Origin: Candidatus Woesearchaeota archaeon | Lineage (GTDB): Archaea > Nanobdellota > Nanobdellia > Woesearchaeales > GW2011-AR4 | Length of the DNA stretch: 6,227 nucleotides | Assembly: GCA_016784195.1 (NCBI GenBank) | Contig: JADHVE010000065.1 | Coordinates: 1 to 6,227 of the forward strand | Direction of reading: 5' to 3' | Shown here: in pieces, positions 5,985 through 6,227 of the stretch | Numbering within the stretch: the stretch's first letter is position 1 | Layout of the letters: every line of letters starts with the position of its first letter | The notes under the pieces: model-generated | What the model was told of the DNA's origin: nothing | Seen by the model: only the letters and a program-made list of their open reading frames with translations | The model's database searches: none | Made by a program: the position numbers and the translations under genes

Positions 5985-6059
5985 TTACAAGAAAAACAAA
6001 AAATTGATTTAAAATGAATAAAAAACAACCAATCGTTTAAAAAATTCCAATAATGAAAA
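5985..6059 (+). other. Spacer before the last, partial gene
   Basis: These 75 AT-rich bp contain only trivial reading frames (8 codons from 5981 and from 6014). A TTTAAAA box at 6008-6014 would predict a start near 6036, leaving a leader of about 25 bases, so an independent promoter for the last gene is possible but weak. There is no hairpin with a T-run, so co-transcription with the 1021-residue gene remains open. Confidence 0.3.
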
Positions 6060-6227
6060 ATGAAGGCAAAAAAAAATAAAAAAATACAGCAGATGTGGGA
6101 CGTTCTTTTGATAGCTATATCTGTAATCGCTGTTTTTTCTGTTGCTTCTTTTATAGAACTGCCTAAAGCTGCTGAAGAAACAAATCCTTTTGGAATGAGT
6201 GCAGTAAGTGGGATGGCTACAGGGATG
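6060..6227 (+). CDS. N-terminus of an exported or membrane protein (cut by window end)
   Basis: An open frame from ATG 6060 to the last base, 56 residues with no stop. The basic start MKAKKNKKIQQ precedes a hydrophobic segment (about 13-32, WDVLLIAISVIAVFSVASFI), then a polar stretch with Pro, Ala and Glu (35-43) and a Gly/Met/Ser-rich part (45-56). This is a Sec signal peptide or a signal anchor; a cleavage site might lie after A30 but none is strong. ATG 6060 is preferred over ATG 6053, which stops after eight codons, and over ATG 6093, which would lose the basic residues. It follows the 1021-residue gene by 75 bp on the same strand and continues the series of exported products. The family is not recognisable from this fragment. 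Confidence 0.7.
   Translation, partial: MKAKKNKKIQQMWDVLLIAISVIAVFSVASFIELPKAAEETNPFGMSAVSGMATGM

Noticed and set aside
6014..6040. ATG at 6014 as the start of a gene
   Set aside because: It reaches a stop after eight codons and has no ribosome site.

Overview
The window looks like a piece of an archaeal genome, most likely from a DPANN lineage such as Woesearchaeota or Pacearchaeota. This is an inference with no marker gene behind it. It rests on AT-rich DNA with very A-rich spacers on the coding strand, a BRE/TATA-type promoter, a Lys-Ala-Gln class III (archaeal pilin-type) signal peptide on a large protein, a canonical archaeal AGGTGAT ribosome site at one gene and none at the others, and two large exported proteins of a style I associate with uncultured DPANN genomes. 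All supported genes are on the + strand. I see no tRNA, rRNA, CRISPR array, transposon or phage gene.

Layout. Positions 1-216 hold no gene but contain a dense control region: a TATA box with a BRE-like purine tract (125-140), an inverted repeat over the expected transcription start (142-171), and copies of one 17-bp motif on both sides of the promoter (66-104 and 173-211) in an 11-bp or 22-bp rhythm. This leads into a 56-residue ribbon-helix-helix DNA-binding protein (217-387). After a 90-bp spacer that is 70% A comes a 710-residue pilin-signal surface protein (478-2610). Five bases further on is a 48-residue, lysine-rich membrane-type peptide (2615-2761) with the only clear Shine-Dalgarno site of the window. 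A 157-bp A-rich spacer (2762-2918) contains a doubtful 33-codon ORF. Then comes a 1021-residue secreted protein (2919-5984) made of about five Ig-like domains, a linker domain and a cysteine-rich helical C-terminal domain. The window ends inside a fourth exported protein (from 6060).

How the parts may work together. Four consecutive products (710 aa, 48 aa, 1021 aa and the partial one) carry a signal peptide or hydrophobic N-terminal segment. All lie on the same strand with short gaps, so the simplest reading is a cell-surface or secreted assembly. The first protein would be processed by a prepilin-type peptidase and anchored by its N-terminal helix. The Ig-like protein is a candidate stalk or adhesin with a disulfide-stabilised head. 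The small RHH protein upstream may control only itself, through the repeats around its promoter, or the whole cluster. No enzymatic function can be assigned to any gene, and the biochemical role of the cluster is unknown to me.
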